A stretch of 64,000 nucleotides of DNA, taken from the NCBI GenBank assembly GCA_023213315.1, contig JAKCPI010005716.1:43400-107399 (forward strand), written 5' to 3'. Positions 20,979 through 33,119 of this stretch are shown here, in pieces. This DNA comes from Euborellia annulipes. Lineage: Eukaryota; Arthropoda; Insecta; Dermaptera; Anisolabididae. Both the position numbers and the translations under genes were made by a program. The notes under the pieces were generated by a model, which saw only the letters and a program-made list of their open reading frames with translations, ran no database searches and was not told the DNA's origin. Positions within the stretch are counted from its first letter, which is position 1. Each line of letters starts with the position of its first letter.

Positions 20979-23124
20979 TAGGGTGGTCCTTAGCTACTAC
21001 TGAAGAAATTTTTTTTTGAGATTTTTTTTTGATGCTCCCCTCTAGTTTGGTGCCATTGCCAAAAAAAAATAACCTGTGTAAAATTTCAGCTCAATCGGAT
21101 AAGGGGAAAGGGTGCCCCAAGAGCCCTGAAAATCGAAAAAAAATCAGAAAATATTAATTTTATTTATTTATCTTGTTAAATATAAATTATATACAAAAAA
21201 GTGTTATATAAAAGTTGTAGATCTATAAAAAATGCACATAATATCATCTATCAGTTTTTTATGTACGGCTAACGGTTTCAGAGAAAACCGCGAAAATGTT
21301 TACTTTCTCTTACCTATACATGTAATATATATAGAGAGAAAATATTTGGCTTCATGTAATAATTTGATGTCGAGATTTTGATGGATATACAAGTTTTGAG
21401 ATCCCCTGGTACCAAAAAAATGGTTTATGCAACATGGTCTGTCTGGGTGGGGTGGGGGTGGGGGTGGGTGTGTTTTGTGAACAAAATAACTCAAGAACGA
21501 AAAGAGCTAGGAGGTTGAAATTTTATATTTAATTAAAGTACCCCCCTGGCACGGGACACGATGCTTTAGAACAAAATCGGCTAAAGAGTACTAATACTTT
21601 ACTGATGTACTTTTTCAGTTTTTTTTTTTTTTTTTTTTTTTTTCGATTTTCTCAAAATTCGTTCTAACGATTTTGATTAAAATTAATTATTTTTTTAGAT
21701 GATCTTTGAAATGTATATTCTCATTTTGCCCTTGATATATTTTGAAGCACCCATTACTCTTGTACCTCATAGTAAGATAGGATCAATGGTTGTCATGATA
21801 ACAAAATATAAATATTTTTCTATGTTTATAAATTTTACATTTTAAAATTCACATGTACCATACTTTTGGACACTAAATATATGTTGACACTAAAAATCTG
21901 GTGTGATAAGCACAGAACACAACTTTCTCTTACCTTCGGTATTTGAAAGAATTGCGTTTCTGTGCCACCAGTCACATAAAGATGATTTTTAATCCAAATT
22001 TTTAGATAAAGTTTCTTTTTTTTAGTCTGGAAATGAATTGTTCAATTCGGTTGTTAATTATTTTTGGAATTTCATTGATTTGTATTTCCCGTACCCGCTT
22101 CACATTTTTATAGATATTTCTGTTTCGCGTTTTAATGCATTGACCATATTCGGTTTCGATTCAAATGGCAAATTTGCAGCAAAGAATTATTTGAAAGTTG
22201 TGTTCTGAGCTTATCACACAGGATTTTTAGTGTCAACATATATTTAGTGTCCAAAAGTATGGTACATGTTACCAGAATTTTAAAATGTAAAATTTATAAA
22301 TATAGAAAAATATTTATATTTTGTTATCATGACAACCATTGATCCTATCTTTCTATGAAGTACAAGAGTAATGTGTGCTTCAAAATATTTTAAGGGCAAA
22401 ATGAGAATATACATTTCAAAGATCATCTAAAAAATAATTGATTCATGAATTTTAATTAAAATCGATAGAACGATTTTTGAGAAAATCGAAAAAAAAAACC
22501 TGGAAAAGTACATGAGTAAAGTACTAGTACTCTTTGGCCGATTTTGTTCTAAAGCTTCGTGTCCCGTGCCAGGGGGGTACTTTAATTAAATATAAAATTT
22601 CAACCTCCTAGCTCTTTTCGTTCTTGAGATATTTTGTTCACAAAACACACCCACCCCCACCCCCACCCCACCCAGACAGACCATGTTGCATAAACCATTT
22701 TTTTGGTACCAGGGGATCTCAAAACTTGTATATCCATCAAAATCTCGACATCAAATTATTACATGAAGCCAAATATTTTCTCTCTATATATATTACATGT
22801 ATAGGTAAGAGAAAGTAAACATTTTCGCGGTTTTCTCTGAAACCGTTAGCCGTACATAAAAAACTGATAGATGATATTATGTGCATTTTTTATAGATCTA
22901 CAACTTTTATATAACACTTTTTTGTATATAATTTATATTTAACAAGATAAATAAATAAAATTAATATTTTCTGATTTTTTTTCGATTTTCAGGGCTCTTG
23001 GGGCACCCTTTCCCCTTATCCGATTGAGCTGAAATTTTACACAGGTTATTTTTTTTTGGCAATGGCACCAAACTAGGGGGTAGCGCGAATAAATTTCCAA
23101 CTTCGAAAAATAAGGGCTACCCTA
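20979..23124. mobile_element. Palindromic TAGGGTGGC element, copy 2
   Basis: Flanked by the perfect 9-bp duplication gtgacatat (20970-20978 and 23125-23133). Long inverted arms (20979 to about 21960 and about 22185 to 23124) match those of copy 1. The loop holds about 220 bp of extra unrelated sequence, and there is a 26-T run at 21617-21642 in the left arm only. The identical 64-codon frames on the two arms (21300-21494 minus, 22624-22818 plus) are mirror images of repeat sequence. Confidence 0.88.
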
Positions 23125-23155
23125 GTGACATATACTGCCTAGATGTGTTGTTAGT

Positions 23156-23395
23156 GATCTGTGAGATCCGCAGTGACCAAAGTTATTTTTTTATTTGGAT
23201 TTTTCTTGGATATTATTGGTACTACATCTACAGCAGTGTCCCATTCACTTATATCAAAATTTTTGCAGGCCTAATATTTCTTTATGAAATTGAGGGGTTG
23301 GGTCTGCTGTAGATGTACAACAATATCCAAGAAAAACCCAAATAAAAAAATAATAAATACTTGCAAATTTGGTCGCTTCTGATCTCACAGATCCC
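23156..23395. mobile_element. Palindromic MITE
   Basis: Ends GATCTGTGAGATCCGCAGTG and GCTTCTGATCTCACAGATC. The arms share TTGGATTTTTCTTGGATATT and CTACATCTACAGCAG. About 240 bp. Confidence 0.65.
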
Positions 23396-23574
23396 TACCG
23401 CCTCCTCCGAGAAAAAATTGAAAAAGTTTTAAAAACTAAAAAAATTATGATATGAAATAATATTTATTTTAAACTATCAATTTTAAGTCTCAAATCACCT
23501 TAACGGTTCTAGTATTTGAAGGTATTATTTAAAAAATTTTCATCCCCCAGAGGCCTTCCTGTAAATTGAATCTT

Positions 23575-23680
23575 CCAACCAACCGTCCCATGCGACAAAA
23601 ATTTATTTAAATTGAATTGCCCACCAATTTGAGTAAATAGGGACAGGTGTAAATGGGCATAGATGCCGAAAAATTACATA
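23575..23680 (+). repeat. SINE tail, truncated
   Basis: CCGTCCCATGCGACAAAAAT, a CCACCAATTTGAGTAAATAG box and TAAATGGGCATAGATGCCG match the tail of the SINE at 39168-39350. The promoter head is lost. Confidence 0.5.
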
Positions 23681-23689
23681 TATATTTAA

Positions 23690-24000
23690 TCAAAATCGTT
23701 GGAGCAAATTTCGAGAAAATCGAAAAAAACTAAAAAAGTAATTTTGATAAAAAGTTTATTTTCAGGCTTCATGGGAGTGCCTAACTTAAATATAAAATTT
23801 CAGCCTCGTAGCTCAATTCCTTCGTTCTTAAAATTAAAAACACACACACACACAGACAGACCATGTTGCGACAACCACTTTTTTGGATTCAGGAACCCTC
23901 AAAACGTGTATATCAATCAAAATCTCGACATCCAATATTTGACATGAATCCAATACTTTCTCTCTATATATTAACATATATAGGTAAGAGGAAGTAAAAA
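23690..24000 (+). repeat. F repeat, 3' half
   Basis: Begins AAAATCGTTGGAGCAAATTT, lacks the AGTACTAGTACT core, and ends ATATATAGGTAAGAGGAAGT. Confidence 0.65.
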
Positions 24001-24039
24001 TATTTAAAGATGTTTAATTTTAAACGGTCACATAAATAA

Positions 24040-24112
24040 ATCAGGGGGGGCGTTAATTTGCCCTCAAAGCCTACTTAGGTGCCAGCCAATATTGGGCGGT
24101 TGGGAACCACTG
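24040..24112. mobile_element. hAT element end (remnant)
   Basis: GGGCGGTTGGGAACCACTG is the right terminus of a CAGTGGTTCCC hAT element related to 17407-18234. The left end is not found nearby. Confidence 0.55.
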
Positions 24113-24119
24113 CTCTAAA

Positions 24120-24700
24120 CTATTTTAAAAAAATTTGCAATGCTTTTAATAAATAATCATTAGGGTAAAAAAGTTAAATTAATAAAATTGAAGACGAAAT
24201 AGTAAATTTTTTTTTATATTTAATAAATTTCTTTATAATACCTTTTTTATATTTTTTTAAAGTAAAAAATGTAATTTTTTTTTTAAATTAAATTTTTATT
24301 TCATTTTGGTCTTTATTATATTTTGATTTAAATCAAAATCAAACATGTATTGGCTGAGATATTTATATTAAAAAAAAAAAAATGAAAAAATACATTGAGT
24401 TGAAAAAAAGTTATATTTTTTCTTTGCATATTTTCTAAAATATTAATTAATGAATTAAAGAGGCGCCCCTTCCTCTGAAAGAAAGTTGGCTCTATTGGTT
24501 TCTTGTACCAATATATTTATAAAGAGCTGCAAGTGAAAGCTACAAAGACGAATAAAAATGAAGATAGTCAAAAGAGTACGAACATTCAAGATACACCTCT
24601 CCATAAAGATACAGACAGACATGAGAGAGAGAAAAAATTTGGCATATAAGATGAAAAGAACGAAATAATATTTTCCCACACCACTAACACTTTCACTAAA
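24120..24700. other. AT-rich spacer
   Basis: No feature recognised. The hydrophobic minus-strand frame at 24455-24679 has no family resemblance and no splice context. Confidence 0.45.
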
Positions 24701-24960
24701 TATGAGTCATTCTACAAAAATAGGTTAACTTCGCGTAATTGGAAATAATTCAGTGACTACCTAACATATTGATTTCTTTTAAACATCAGTTAATAATTTT
24801 TGGGCACACATGATAAATATTGAAATTTAAAAAAATTTAATGAAAATATTCATCTTTTTACTCTAAAATGTCAGTCCCCTGGCATGTAGCGGCTCAAAAA
24901 GTGAACATTTAAATGCTAATTTGTTTTAAACTATTATCCATATCTTAGAAAGTCAACAAA
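24701..24960. repeat. Dispersed repeat (GTCATTCTACAAAAATAGG)
   Basis: 24785-24950 matches 52695-52858 (shared GGGCACACATGATAAATATT-like, CAGTCCC, CGGCTCAAAAAGTGAACAT-like words). The GAGTCATTCTACAAAAATAG edge is the inverse of the right edge of the related sequence at 53735-54002. Confidence 0.45.
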
Positions 24961-25976
24961 CTGACCCTAAATGATGCAACGGGCCCTTAAAATATTTTTT
25001 AAAAGCAACCTGAAGTTTTTCGATTAATTGATTTAATACTATAATTTTTTTTTTTTTTTTTAAGGGAAAAATTAATTTTTGAAAACTTAATTGATTCTAG
25101 CATAAGTATTTATTTATGGAGATTTTGGGCAAAAGTGAAGTGTCTTTTTTTAATTTTTGATGTTACGATCTCTAACGTATCCTGAAGTCGATAATGTGGG
25201 GGGGGGGGGTAATAATTTCCAAGAGGGTCACAAAACTTCCATTAGAATTCACCAATACACTCGCCTTCTCGGTGTTAAGGTTAAGTTCCTTAGGGGTTGC
25301 TACTAAATTTTTTTAAAATGTATTTAGTAAGATCGATTTCTTTATATTTTCACGTAGGGGGAAGGGGTTATAACCCCAAACCCATTCTCACTAGAATCCA
25401 CCATTAGATGAGATATATTATGTAAAAGAGAAAGTCATTAATTATAAAATCATAGCTAGAAATGTAATTAATTTTTTTTTTAATTTACGCATGTATATAG
25501 ATATAAATTAAAGAAGAGTAAAATATTAACACGAAAATTTTATTTCAAATCAATAATAAAACAATAATTTTTAAATTAAAATTATATCAGTTAATATTTA
25601 ATTCTTTCATAAATCATCTCTTTAATGACGCTAGTAGTTTATATTGTGGTTTAATTCAGTTTTCCAATCAACATTACTCTTTCACATGATCATGACATGT
25701 TCAAAATACCACAAAGTCTCGCGAATTGACTTCAAAAATTATTTCATAATTTCATCTAAATGTGTCATGCATATTCAGGGAAGATTTATTGATGTTATTA
25801 ATTGATCACTATTTATTTTTTAAATAAAAGGTGAATTTTTTTTTTCCTTTGATGATCCTAATTAACACTTGGTATTCTATTTCAATTTAATGGCATGTTC
25901 TCTTCCAATGAATTATGTTAAATATTTATACAAATACTAGGGCTGAGGCAATTAACCAGGTAAATATTTTTACTTT
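24961..25976. other. AT-rich spacer
   Basis: A G run (25198-25209) near 25200 may be transposon debris. Otherwise no feature seen. Confidence 0.45.
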
Positions 25977-26228
25977 TGCTCTCAAAATTGTTTGAAGACC
26001 ACTTTACTCTTGTACTTCATAGGAAAGATAGGAGAAATGGCTGCCATGGTAACAAAATATAAATATTTTCCCATGTTTATAAATTTTACATCTTGAATTC
26101 TAATATATTGGCGGAAACTAAATATATCTCGACACAAAAAAATCTCGTGTGACAAGCACAGAACACAATCTTCAATAACCGAAGGTAAGAGAAAGTTGTG
26201 TGCTGTGCGACAGTCACACCAGATTTTT
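25977..26228 (-). repeat. F repeat, 5' part
   Basis: From TTGCTCTCAAAATTGTTTGA through GCCATGGTAACAAAATATAA to the 5' hairpin (GTGCTGTGCGACAGTCACAC, 26142-26226). Confidence 0.65.
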
Positions 26229-26462
26229 TTCATTCATAAATATTTTATTAAAAAAAAAAATAAAAAATAAAATAAAATTCTTTTTGAAATGCATAATATT
26301 CCACATTCGATTTATGTTGTTTCTTCTGATAAAATTTCCAAACATTTTTATGATTATTAGATATTCATCATTTAATATTTTCTCTTCTTTATTATTAACT
26401 AATTCGAAAATTCGAATAGACAATTATAATAACCTTTGTTAAGAAAAAGTTGTATATATATT

Positions 26463-26562
26463 TGGTATCCAAATGGCTTAAATAAAATCATTGGACTGCT
26501 TGGGGTCCGAACCCGTCGCGGGTTCGGTATAGGAGGTGGGCCAACTACAGCAAGCCCGGGGC
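26463..26562 (-). repeat. tRNA-derived SINE, type I (fragment)
   Basis: Minus-strand head CCGGGCTTGCTGTAGTTGGC with B-box-like CGGGTTCGGACCCC, carried inside the hAT element copy. Confidence 0.65.
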
Positions 26563-27364
26563 ATGAAGCAGGTTAATTTACATACTTTAGTGTTGAAAAA
26601 ATATTTAATTTTATTTTAATATGTCAAGTTGGATATTTATTAGCCCACAGACTTAATAAAAATAATCTGAAATAAAATGAATATAAATAATGTTTAGAAA
26701 AAAATTAATGATTAGATATAATAGTTTTATGAAAAATATTAATACCTTTTAATCAGTTAAAATTTGGTTTCATAATATTTTTAAAGTTCTAAGCTTTTCT
26801 AATGCTTTAACTGTTCGTTAAAAAAAAATTACCATATCCATCGTTGTAACAAATGGCAAAATATTAATATCAAGTGTGCATTCATGTGGTGCTATGGAAT
26901 CAAGAGTCGCGGGAGCGACTCGTCGCCGAGCAAGTAAAAGCAAAAGAAAGCAAAGAAACTCTTAATACTACCATTTAGTTGACATTCCAATAGATGCCAA
27001 TGGCCCATTGCATTTAGATGGACGAGTCGTCCCTAGACTATATTATCAAGAATGATTTTAAATCCTTAATAAAAGATAGGGACGTGAAAAAATTTTTTTG
27101 AGAAACTTTTCTCTTTCTGGGCGAATATCTCAAAAAAGGTTTTAAGATATCGGAACCAAATTTTTTTTTATATTAAACTAGAATAAATAAGGATCCTATC
27201 TTTAACGTGGCGAAAAGACAATTCTAACTATTTTGCTCCCTGATGACGACATCTAGGAACATATCTATTAATATTAGTAATTTTCATCCCTAATGGAATA
27301 AAAAATTTTAGGATGGATCCCTTCAGATAGAAATACAATAGATTAACGTGATAAGAAGAAGTGC

Positions 27365-27680
27365 TACCAACATAACAAAAATAAAAAACTAAAAAAATAA
27401 AAAAATTTTTTTTATAAAATTTGGTGAAATCCTATGTTTATCGTTTCGAATGGATGCCAAACGATGTATTTACATCCTAGCAGCATAACAAAAATAAAAA
27501 TCCTAAAATTTTATAAAATTTAGGGAAATCCTATGTTTATCGTTTCGAATGGATACCAAACGATGTATTTACATCTTACCAACATAACAAAAATAAAAAT
27601 CCTAAAATTTTATAAAATTTGGTGAAATCCTATGTTTATCATTTTCAATTAATACCAAACGATGTATTTATTTTTTACTG
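27365..27680 (+). repeat. 99-bp tandem repeat
   Basis: Units begin CCTATGTTTATCGTTTCGAA at 27431, 27530 and 27629, a period of exactly 99 bp. A partial unit precedes and the third unit is diverged. Each unit carries CCAAACGATGTATTTACAT and a CATAACAAAAATAAAAATCC segment. Confidence 0.8.
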
Positions 27681-27786
27681 TTTGGAATGCATATTAAAAG
27701 ATCTATTCATGGGATAACTTAATATTTAATAAGCAAAAATTATTAAATAAAATTTAAATGTAATATTTCACAAAAAGAAGTGAAAT

Positions 27787-28061
27787 CTCAGGCAAAAACA
27801 TCGGAGATGCAAAAAGGGCGCCTCGCATTATTTTTGCCCAGCGTCGAGATGAAATCAAAAAAATGCGCCTCGCTTTTCTGATTTATATAAAAGCGAGGAT
27901 ATATGAAACAAATAAAATTCTGTAGGGGTTTTATTTAAGTGAAAATATTTCCTCGCTTTTATATAAATCAGAAAAGCGAGGCGCATTTTTTGATTTCACT
28001 CGACGCTGGGCAAAAATAATGCGAGGCGCCCCTTTTTGCATCTCCGATGTTTTTGGCTGAG
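27787..28061. repeat. Foldback with GC-rich arms
   Basis: About 115-bp inverted arms starting CTCAGGCAAAAACATCGGAG, containing GCGCCTCGCATTATTTTTGC and AGAAAAGCGAGGCGCATTTT on the two sides. Arms are nearly identical, so the structure is young or maintained by gene conversion. Confidence 0.7.
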
Positions 28062-28147
28062 ATCAATATTATCAATAATTTGTATTTTTTGGTTTCATAA
28101 TTAAATTCCCATAAAGTAATTTATTTGTATATAAAAAATCAAATAAA

Positions 28148-28440
28148 GAAAGAACGGTCAAAGCAAACGAATGGAGAACCGGCCCTTCGGCGAAAAAACG
28201 GCCAAAGCAAACGAACGGAGGACCAGCCGTTCGCCAAAAAAACGGCCAAAGTAAACGGAGGACCGGCCGTTCATCGAAAAAACGGCCAAAGCAAACGAAC
28301 GGAGGACCGGCCGTTCATCGAAAAAACGGCCAAAGCAAACGAACGGAGGACCGGCCGTTCATCGAAAAAACGGCCAAAGTAAACGAACGGAGGACCGGCC
28401 GTTCGCCGAAGACAGGCCAAAGCAACGAACGGAGGACCAG
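28148..28440 (+). repeat. 44-bp minisatellite (GAACGG-rich)
   Basis: Units such as GACCGGCCGTTCATCG recur at 28261, 28305 and 28349, spacing 44 bp. It creates an artificial Arg/Lys-rich frame. The homologous array is at 60700-61030. Confidence 0.8.
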
Positions 28441-28526
28441 CGAACGGCAAACGGTTAAAAACGCGACCCGTTCACTCCCGTTCACTTCACCGACCCGTTC
28501 GCGAACGAAATGCCCACCTCTACAAT

Positions 28527-29087
28527 AAAGTAAAAAGAAAATGAGATAAGTGTTTAAAATTTTATATCACCTGACATGCGAAAATTGGTTTTTAAATAAA
28601 GTACTATTACTTCCGGATGTACTTTTTTTTTTCAAAATTTGCTATAACGAATTTGATTAAAATGCATACATCAATTTAGATTCTTCAAATATATTTAAAT
28701 TTTATATAAATTAATTAAAAATAAACCTTTTGAGTATGAAGCAAAAGAATCACATCTTTTTAAGGGGAATTTTAATTTGACTATAACGTAAATCGAGTCA
28801 ATAAACAAAGATTGTATTTCCAATCTTTTGATTTTAAATAACGCCCCTACACTACTCGAGTTTCGGTTTCCATTTCCTGCCATGAATCATCTTTCTTTTT
28901 TCTTGTCTTATTATATCGCGACCTGAAGCCATTTCCCGTACAGTCTTTTTAATATACGGTGTATTACATCCTTACGTAGGTAAAATATTTTCATATTTTA
29001 AAAAATCCTCACTAATTTCACTTATATTATTTGATTTTTATATAAAAATAAATTACTTTATGGAAATTTAATTATGAAAATGTGATT
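28527..29087. other. AT-rich spacer
   Basis: Only weak B-repeat-like words (AAGTACTATTACTTCCGGATG near 28600). No gene is supported. Confidence 0.4.
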
Positions 29088-29704
29088 AACGGACAGCACA
29101 CAACTTTCTCATAATTTCGGTTATTGAAGGTTGTGTACTGTGTTGTCACACCAGATTTTTTTGTGTCGAGATATATTTAGTTTCCCATAGCACCTTAGTT
29201 CTAAACTTGACCACTTGCGTTTCAGAGATGGTCTTGAGTTACGAATGCTGGGAACCATTTTTCTATCTTTCCTATGAAGTACAAGAATAAAGTGTGCTTA
29301 AAACAATTTTGAGAGCAAAATGAAAATATACATTTTAAAGAGCATCTAAAAAATAGTTGATCTATGAATTTTTAAACAAAATCGTTAGGGCGAATTTTGG
29401 GGAAATCGAAAAAAAACTGGAAAAAAATCTACATCAGTGATGTTCTTTTTGAGCAATTTTGTTCAAAAGTTTCGTGCCATGTCCCAGAGGGTTACCTAAC
29501 TTAAATACAAAATTTCAACCTCCTAGCTCTTTTTGATCTTGAGCTATTTTCACAGACACACATACACACAGAAAAGCGAAAACCACTTTTTTGGACTCAG
29601 AGGACCTCAAAACATGTATTTCCATAAAAATCTCGGCATCGAATTTTTGACATGATCGAAATACTTTCGCACTTTATATATTACATATATAGGTAAGAGA
29701 AAGT
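29088..29704 (+). repeat. F repeat, diverged copy
   Basis: Starts inside the 5' hairpin (GGACAGCACACAACTTTCTC) and runs to TATATAGGTAAGAGAAAGT. The core palindrome is degraded (CATCAGTGATGTTC). Confidence 0.65.
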
Positions 29705-29869
29705 AAAAAAAAAAAGTATTTTATATTTTTAACATTTATTTCAATAAATCTTTAGCTTATCTTTTAAACCTATTTAATAATTAGAGAAAAAGAAATTTCT
29801 ATTTTAATTCATTCATTCCAGATGCCATTCGGGGCGAAAGAAAAACTCTTAAAAAAAATTTTTTTTCAT

Positions 29870-31295
29870 TCAACACGATAGAGACGTATTTTTGTGTTAG
29901 TGAGGGAGTCACTGCTCACTAGAGTGGAGAAGGTGCAGCGTTTCGTAACGCACGTAGAAGCAAAATAGACTTGGTTTTGGTGCTTTAAGAAGTTACAGTT
30001 CAATAATAATAATCAGATTTAAACTTTCTCACGAGGGAAAATTTACTAAAAAAAAAAGCTAAGATGTATATTGTGACATAATATTTGTAGCGGGGTTTGT
30101 TTGTATGTGACTAAATGTGACATGGGGGGGACTAGAAAATCGTCAAATGAAGACGTTACGTAATATGTGGACGACCCCCATTTGATAATTGAATATGGAG
30201 AAAAAAAATTGTGGTGATCCTTAACATACGACAGAATAATGGAGATTTGTACCATGAGTCAGTTAACCACAGGGCAGGAAGGACTTTAACGCGGGATTCA
30301 AAGAAAAAAAAAAAACACTAGTCCTGTGGGGATAGGCTCCGGATCCTAACCGTCACCAAAAAAGAGGTAAGGGACCGTAAATAAATTTTTTGTTAATAAT
30401 TATAAGATAAGGTGTTTACTGTTAGTGAAATGTTGTTGACTTAAAATAAAAGAAATAAAGAAGGAACCAGGAGAATAATCTTGTTTATTTGCAGTTGTTT
30501 TGTGGTAGAATTTAGAAACCTCTTAAAATAAATTGAATTAATAATATATATTTTTTTTAGACACATCTGTAATTAAACAAGATTATCTCACCGGTCCAGT
30601 ATCGTCAAATATTCAAAAAGGAATAATATACCGTATTATGTTTAAAATGAATATAAATGATTATAAAATTCTGTTGCACAGCCATCGGCCAGCACAAATT
30701 CACAAATGGCTTATAATATTTAAAAAAAATAAATAAAAAAATAAAAAATGGAATAATTAATACCGTTCAAAGCGAAAGAAAAACGAAAAATCAGATGGGT
30801 TTAAAAATCTAATCATTATAAAAAGTAATTTGCTTATGGTTGAAAATAAGGATGAAATTTGAAATATTGACTCGAGTTTGATTCCGGTTTGCCGCACTGG
30901 GGCAATAGGGATGTAAACCCTTAAAAAAAAAGTATTTAATCATAAAACACCCCAGAGAAGTGAGTATTTTAGTGTTAGTGAGGGACTCTCCCGCTCACTA
31001 AGGTAGTGAGGGTGCAGCGTTTTGTAACGCAAAATTGAATTGGTTTTGGTGCGTAAAGAAGTTACAGTTCAATAATAATAATCAATTGGACTATGATAAA
31101 AAAAAGGAAAATTAATGTAAAAAAATTTACCGGTCCTACAAAAAATTGCCATAAATGAAATCGAGTTAATGAAATATCAACGAATCATTTATTAATTGTA
31201 ATGCGGAGAAAAATAAAATTGTCGTTGTTCTTAACACATGACAGAATAATGGAGATTTGTACAATCAGTCAGTTACCCATAGGGCCGGAAGGATG
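29870..31295. repeat. Imperfect direct duplication
   Basis: 29905-30015 and 30973-31085 share GTGTTAGTGAGGGA, GGTGCAGCGTTT, TTGGTTTTGGTGC and AAGAAGTTACAGTTCAATAA. 30160-30290 and 31190-31295 share GACAGAATAATGGAGATTTG and GTCAGTTA-CC. Spacing is about 1.05 kb. Function and family unknown. Confidence 0.5.
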
Positions 31296-31395
31296 TACTT
31301 TTTTAGTTTTTTTGAATTTCTCAAAATTTTATGGAATTCATCTCCATTCTAACTAAAATTAATTAATTAGGCCCATGGCACGGTTGCATGTTTGA

Positions 31396-32069
31396 AAAAT
31401 CTGGTGTGACTGGCGCACAGCACACAACTTTCTCTTACCTTCGGTAATCGAAAGTTGTGTTCTGTGCTTGTCACACCAGATTTTTTGTGTCGACATATAT
31501 TTAGTTCCCGACAGTACGGAACATATGAATTCAGATGTAAAATTTATAAGTATGGGAAAATATTTATATTTTGTTACCATGGCAACCATTTCTCCTATCT
31601 TCCCTATGAAATACAAGAGTAAAGTGGTCTTCAGAAGATTTCAATCGCAAAATGAGAATATACATTTGAAAGAGCATCTAAAAAATAATTGATTTTTGAA
31701 TTTTAAAAAAAAATCGTTGGAGCAAATTTTGAGAAAATCGAAAAAAACTGAAAAAGTACATCAGTAAAGTACTAGTACTCTTTAGCCGATTTTGATTAAA
31801 AGCTTATTTTTCCGGTCCCGGGGGTGTTTAACTTAAATATAAAATTTCAACCTCGTAGCTCAATTCCTTCATCCTTAAAATTGAACACACACCCACACAC
31901 CCACACACCCACCCACCCACAGACAGACCATGTCGCGAAAACCACTTTTTTGGATTCAGGGGACCTCAAAACGTGAAGATCCATCAAAATCTCGACATCG
32001 AATTTTTGACATGAATCCAATACTTTCTCTCTCTATATATATTACATATATACATAGGTAAGAGAAAGT
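31396..32069 (+). repeat. F repeat, full-length copy
   Basis: Well-preserved copy. 5' hairpin at 31398-31484 (TCTGGTGTGACTGGCGC ... TTGTCACACCAGA), AGTACTAGTACT near 31770, a CCCACACACCCACACACCC tract, and the 3' hairpin ending ATAGGTAAGAGAAAGT. Confidence 0.8.
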
Positions 32070-32107
32070 AAAAAGAAAAGAAGACTGATATAAAAGTAAT
32101 AAAAATA

Positions 32108-32180
32108 TATCAGCCTTAGCTCGGGTAACTCGTGGTCGCCATCCACGTACTCACAAGAAGTGAGCCCCTGAGTGCGAAAT
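32108..32180 (+). repeat. tRNA-like SINE fragment, type III
   Basis: TAGCTCGGGTAACTCGTGGT and CATCCACGTACTCACAAGAA recur in altered form at 45595-45650. Short and without a visible A tail. Confidence 0.4.
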
Positions 32181-32235
32181 TAAAATAAATAATTTTTTAC
32201 TTTCCTTGCTATCATATGTTAATAAATATTACAGG

Positions 32236-32480
32236 CAATGGCGGATACAAGGGGGAGTAGAGGGGGTAATTACCCCCTTCTCCAGGGATTAAAAAAATTT
32301 TTAATGTAAAATTTTAAATATTAATACTTAAAAATTTGATTTAATTTTATATTCTGGCAAACAAGTAGGCTACAGAATGCGCCTTTAAATTACCGAAAAT
32401 AAGAAAAAATTGTGTGCTGTGCAACCAGTCACATCAGATTACCCCCCCCCTCCCGAGAAACACCTCTGGATCCGCCATTG
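32236..32480 (+). mobile_element. hAT-like MITE (GGCGGATAC ends), copy 4
   Basis: 245 bp with perfect 8-bp duplication attacagg (32228-32235, 32481-32488). Ends CAATGGCGGATACAAG and TGGATCCGCCATTG. Contains TGTGCTGTGCAACCAGTCAC. Confidence 0.87.
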
Positions 32481-32648
32481 ATTACAGGACATACAATGGA
32501 ATCTGTTCAAATACCGTAAGTAGCCTATATCAACGATTATCAAAATGGCAATACTAGCCTAAGTCTATACTAGCAAAAAAATATTTTTTTTAAATAAAGG
32601 TGACATATCTATCTATATGATATAAATTATTTATTCAAACATAGTATA

Positions 32649-32745
32649 ACTAATTATTCATTATAATCCGGTAATTAAAATATTTAAAGCTCTTTGATCT
32701 AAGAATGACTTTAAATATTTAATTTACAGGATTATAATGAATAAT
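32649..32745. repeat. Hairpin
   Basis: ATTATTCATTATAATCCGGT pairs with the inverse near 32725, with AATATTTAAAG/CTTTAAATATT inner pairing. Confidence 0.5.
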
Positions 32746-32749
32746 GAGT

Positions 32750-33115
32750 GCATGAATGTTATACGTATATAATATTATATATATATGTAAAATGTAATTA
32801 AAATATATAGATTATCAATAAACCATAAAGGCTGTCCAGCATATTAATATCTTTAGGAAATAAAATGAGATTGAATGTTCAATTAAGGGATATTTGAATA
32901 TGAAAAATAATTTTTGTATTTGGTAAATTAAATGTAATATTTTATTATAGAATCCTCACTTACACGATTCATGTTTCCCGTCAATTTTTACTATCCTATA
33001 ATTTCAGTTTGTTTCAAAAGTCAGAAAAAATTCATTTAATATTCAGTATAACGTTTCAGTTCTGAATGGGAAGTATTATTGATCTGAATCAATATATTGA
33101 ATATCAAATTCATGA
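32750..33115. other. AT-rich spacer
   Basis: No feature recognised. Confidence 0.45.
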
Positions 33116-33119
33116 ACCG

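Larger units (their letters stand above)
26463..28526. mobile_element. Probable hAT element copy, 5'-truncated and interrupted
   Basis: 26463-26903 and 28058-28526 correspond to 60035-60460 and 60460-61107 of the element at 59743-61102: the same SINE remnant, the same AATTTACATACTTTAGTGTT body, the same 44-bp minisatellite and the same terminal AATGCCCACCTCTA. The left terminus is missing. An insert of about 1.16 kb (26904-28061) separates the two parts, with ATCA at both junctions as a possible short duplication. Confidence 0.7.

Noticed and set aside
21300..22818. Two identical 64-residue frames on opposite strands
   Set aside because: They are mirror images on the two arms of a palindromic element, not duplicated genes.
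24455..24679. Hydrophobic 74-residue minus-strand frame, possible membrane protein
   Set aside because: AT-rich DNA readily gives Phe/Ile/Leu-rich frames. No splice context, homology or repeat-independent support.
27431..27680. CRISPR-like array
   Set aside because: The 99-bp repeats are contiguous, with no unique spacers, and the DNA is eukaryotic.
28125..28382. Basic Arg/Lys-rich 85-residue frame
   Set aside because: Same minisatellite as at 60700-61030.
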